A program made the position numbers and the translations under genes. 64,000 bases of DNA from positions 19,692 through 83,691 of the forward strand of contig JAWUYA010000045.1 in the NCBI GenBank assembly GCA_034111045.1. Direction: 5' to 3'. The number at the start of each line of letters is the position of its first letter. Positions within the stretch are counted from its first letter, which is position 1. Source of the stretch: JALJPB01 sp034111045. Its GTDB lineage: Bacteria > Pseudomonadota > Gammaproteobacteria > Enterobacterales > Alteromonadaceae. Under the pieces are notes generated by a model that did not search any database, was not told where the DNA came from, and saw only the letters and a program-made list of their open reading frames with translations. Positions 61,688-64,000 of this stretch are shown in pieces.

Positions 61688-64000
61688 TTAGCCAAAAATG
61701 AAGTTATCTGCATGTAAACTGTCCAAATCGACGCCAACCAAGGTGACCGAGTTACCGTTACCTAGATCGATGTTCACATCACCGTCTGTTTGCTTACTAT
61801 GCGAAATGATTTTGCCTAGGTTGTCATAACCCATACCTGCAAATGCACTCAAGTCAATCACGTCTTCATCAATTGCGAAGTCGGTGATGGTGTCGGTTTC
61901 ATCCTCGCCTTCTGGATTGAAGAAGAATGTGTCAGCTCCCAAGCCACCAGTGAGCGTGTCATTGCCCGCCAGACCAGTCAGAATATCAGAAGTGGCGGTC
62001 CCAACAAGTGTATCGTTGCCCTCAGTGCCAACAAGAGTGGTAGCTCCCAAAGTCACATTTATTACCTTGGTAATAACACCACCGTTTTGGTCGTCCAGCA
62101 TAATGGTGAAGCTTTCAACTCTGGTATCGCCCACTGCCAATTCACTTTGAACCGTGCTCTCCGGCACGCTGTAGTTCCATGTCAACTGGCCGTCGCTTTC
62201 TATCACAGTAAGAGCCCCTAGCACGCTACCAATAGGAGTACCGTTGGATGAAACCAGATGTATATCACTCAGATCAGTATCAGTAAACTGAATAATACCA
62301 GTTTCGGTAAGAACCGCCACAGTAGGTGTGCTGACTTCGCCGTCTGTGACATCGAATTGGTACACACCTTCAATACCCGTATTACCTAACGTGCTGTCCA
62401 ACGTTGACATAGGCGTTTGGTTGCCAGACCCCGGCATCTCATAGGCATCAATACCATTCCCTGAAGAGTAACCTGCACGAGCTGCACCTGATGGGTTCGC
62501 AGCCCCTCCGCCAGAATAGTTAATGTTCTCATATCTATAGATGATATTAAAATTACCATTACCTTGATCAATTAATTGAACCTGGTAAGCGTTAGGTAAT
62601 GAATCGTTTCGGCTATAGTAGCCAACATCATCCCAAGTTGCGGTAAACACCCCATTCGTCTTATCAATATCCCAATACACAAGATTTGAACCCATCGAAT
62701 TGCCGCCGGGTGTTGACGTACTCGTCCCACCACGGGTATCCACATCACCCCAAAATGGTGCAATCAATGCCTCGGACGGATTGATCGGCGTTGGCGAAAA
62801 ACTTCTAAGGGACCCATTGAAACTAAGATTCCCATTATTATTCACGTATAAAGAGGTGTGATTTTCACCAAAGAAGTTGATGCCCGACTCACCAAATATT
62901 CCGGTAAGGTCAATTCGAGCACTACTGCCATCATCATTGGCCCCCAGAGTATTTTCACCAAATCCTTTATTTCCACCTAGAGTATTTACCAAATCACTCC
63001 CTGCCGCCAAATAAGCGGCGCCAACTGGCGATACCTCGGAAGTATTATTGGGAGGTAAAAAGAAAATTGAACCGGACAAGTCTTCTGCGGTGATCACTGG
63101 TGTGTCGTTGCTGCCTTCGATGGTGATGGTCTCGGTTTGTGCCACCGTACCACCCTTTGCATCGGTCACGTCGTAGCTGACCGTGATGACTTTATCGTCG
63201 TCAGCCCCGAGGCTTTCAAAGGCCGTATGAGTCGGATCGACCGTCAGCGTATGAGACTCCAAGCTAACGCCGGCAGGCGCGGTCGTTGACGAAGTTCCAC
63301 CGTCAACCACATAGCTGACGCCAGTGACCGTTAACGTCGCGGTTTCGCCGTTGTCGACGTCACTTGCGCCGGCTAACAGATCCACATCAAAAGCGTCATC
63401 GCCTTCGAGGGTAGCGCTCGTCAATGCTTCGCTCACAACCGGCACATCATTGGTACCCGTAATCGTTACACTCACAGTGCGTTCAACTTGGCCACCATTA
63501 TCGTCATCCAACGTGATAGTGAACTGCTCTATTTTAGTTTCAGTGGCTGCTAAGTATTCAACCGCGGATGCCGCAACGCTGTAGCTCCAGTCTATCTTGC
63601 CGTTAGCCGCATCAACCGTGGACGTCAACTCGCCCAAAGGCGCCGTAGTGCCGGTGCCTGTCGCCGTCACTGACGTCGTATGCGTGTCTGTGATATCTGC
63701 ATCGGTAAAGCTGATCGTGCCCGTGTCCGTTAAATCACCCGTCGCTGTCAACAACTCAGTCACGCCACCTGTCACATCCGCCGCTTCAACAACTGGCTGA
63801 TCATTCGTACCAGTGACGGTTAACGTTACTGTCTTAGGATCCGAGGCATTATTAGCTGTATTTGCTGAATCATCTGTTGCTACATAATCAAAGGTAACGG
63901 TTGCTGTCTCGCCTAGTGCCAGGTGATCGAAATCTCCCTCTACTGTATATGCCCCTGTCGCTGCATCTGTAATGGTGACTGCTAATCCAGTGATTGCTAC
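61688..64000 (-). CDS. Large RTX/VCBS/NIDO adhesin, C-terminal part (5' end outside window)
   Basis: The frame stays open to the window end (64000), so ~770 C-terminal residues are visible; the GTG at 63775 lies inside a VCBS repeat ('TVTGTNDQPVV') and is not a start. From the window edge: VCBS/cadherin-like repeats ending 'GTNDVPVVSEA' and 'GSNDTPVITAED' types; a NIDO-like domain (~62350-62930, 'FFGENHTSLYVNNNGNLSFN' and 'ALIAPFWGDVDTRGG'); another VCBS-like repeat; then RTX nonapeptides ('GTEGNDTLVG', 'LAGNDTLTGGLGADTFFF') and the type I secretion C-terminal signal region ending 'DSLHADNFIFG'. A calcium-binding surface adhesin exported by the adjacent ABC-HlyD-TolC system. Confidence 0.9.
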   Translation of the reverse strand, partial: VAITGLAVTITDAATGAYTVEGDFDHLALGETATVTFDYVATDDSANTANNASDPKTVTLTVTGTNDQPVVEAADVTGGVTELLTATGDLTDTGTISFTDADITDTHTTSVTATGTGTTAPLGELTSTVDAANGKIDWSYSVAASAVEYLAATETKIEQFTITLDDDNGGQVERTVSVTITGTNDVPVVSEALTSATLEGDDAFDVDLLAGASDVDNGETATLTVTGVSYVVDGGTSSTTAPAGVSLESHTLTVDPTHTAFESLGADDDKVITVSYDVTDAKGGTVAQTETITIEGSNDTPVITAEDLSGSIFFLPPNNTSEVSPVGAAYLAAGSDLVNTLGGNKGFGENTLGANDDGSSARIDLTGIFGESGINFFGENHTSLYVNNNGNLSFNGSLRSFSPTPINPSEALIAPFWGDVDTRGGTSTSTPGGNSMGSNLVYWDIDKTNGVFTATWDDVGYYSRNDSLPNAYQVQLIDQGNGNFNIIYRYENINYSGGGAANPSGAARAGYSSGNGIDAYEMPGSGNQTPMSTLDSTLGNTGIEGVYQFDVTDGEVSTPTVAVLTETGIIQFTDTDLSDIHLVSSNGTPIGSVLGALTVIESDGQLTWNYSVPESTVQSELAVGDTRVESFTIMLDDQNGGVITKVINVTLGATTLVGTEGNDTLVGTATSDILTGLAGNDTLTGGLGADTFFFNPEGEDETDTITDFAIDEDVIDLSAFAGMGYDNLGKIISHSKQTDGDVNIDLGNGNSVTLVGVDLDSLHADNFIFG

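Noticed and set aside
61688..63775. RTX gene starting at GTG 63775
   Set aside because: Translation continues in frame to the window edge with VCBS-repeat sequence; the GTG is internal.

Overview
The window is AT-rich Gammaproteobacterial DNA. Gene families and gene order (exosortase A exopolysaccharide locus, PrsK/PrsR, Xanth-Caul type TonB receptor with a tryptophan-halogenase-like flavoprotein and SapC, galactose/galactoside catabolism, RTX type I secretion) point to a marine heterotroph of the Alteromonadales, perhaps Colwelliaceae. That placement is inference from content and style. No rRNA, tRNA, CRISPR array, transposase or integrase was seen.

Region 1 (1-29505) is an exopolysaccharide/exosortase A (XrtA) locus. 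After the tail of a sulfatase-fold gene, a long minus-strand block (630-19749) encodes a membrane sulfatase-fold transferase, a sulfotransferase, a TPR protein, an acyltransferase, an O-antigen-ligase-like polymerase/ligase, a 26-residue membrane micro-ORF, a CapK-like AMP-forming enzyme, four GT4 glycosyltransferases, a glutamine amidotransferase, XrtA, a FemAB-like protein, a polysaccharide deacetylase and the initiating phosphosugar transferase. Divergent from it (20001-25891) are the export lipoprotein, the Wzz-like chain-length protein, a tyrosine autokinase, a beta-barrel protein and an ExeA-like ATPase. The two-component pair PrsR/PrsK (26045-29505) follows. Together these genes build, length-control and export a decorated polysaccharide. 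No PEP-CTERM substrate protein is encoded in the window.

Region 2 (29586-32509) is a tightly overlapping four-gene operon: a secreted protein with a twin-arginine signal and an 'SPGGWK' domain, a PqqD-like peptide chaperone, an HprK-related kinase and a nucleotidyltransferase-like protein. The last three form the HPr-rel-A set, related to tailoring enzymes of some RiPP clusters. I regard this as the best candidate for an undescribed system.

Region 3 (32925-51988) is a galactose/galactoside utilisation island: FadR-type regulator, SDR (probable galactose dehydrogenase), DgoK, SMP-30 lactonase, GalM, GH36 alpha-galactosidase, GH42 beta-galactosidase, Na+/sugar symporter, SapC, halogenase-like flavoprotein and TonB receptor. 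It implies import and hydrolysis of galactosides followed by a De Ley-Doudoroff route, but galactonate dehydratase and KDPGal aldolase are not in the window. An SGNH hydrolase, a second SDR and a saccharopine-dehydrogenase-like gene are interspersed.

Region 4 (52437-56607) is a glycerol module (glpK, glpR, glpD) with recognisable GlpR half-sites. It ends at a decayed copy of the glpD 3' end (56823-56962). Immediately beyond lies Region 5 (56969-64000), a visibly GC-richer type I secretion operon (TolC, HlyD, ABC) and the C-terminal part of a large VCBS/NIDO/RTX adhesin that runs off the window end. The glpD scar and the composition change suggest an island junction near 56965.
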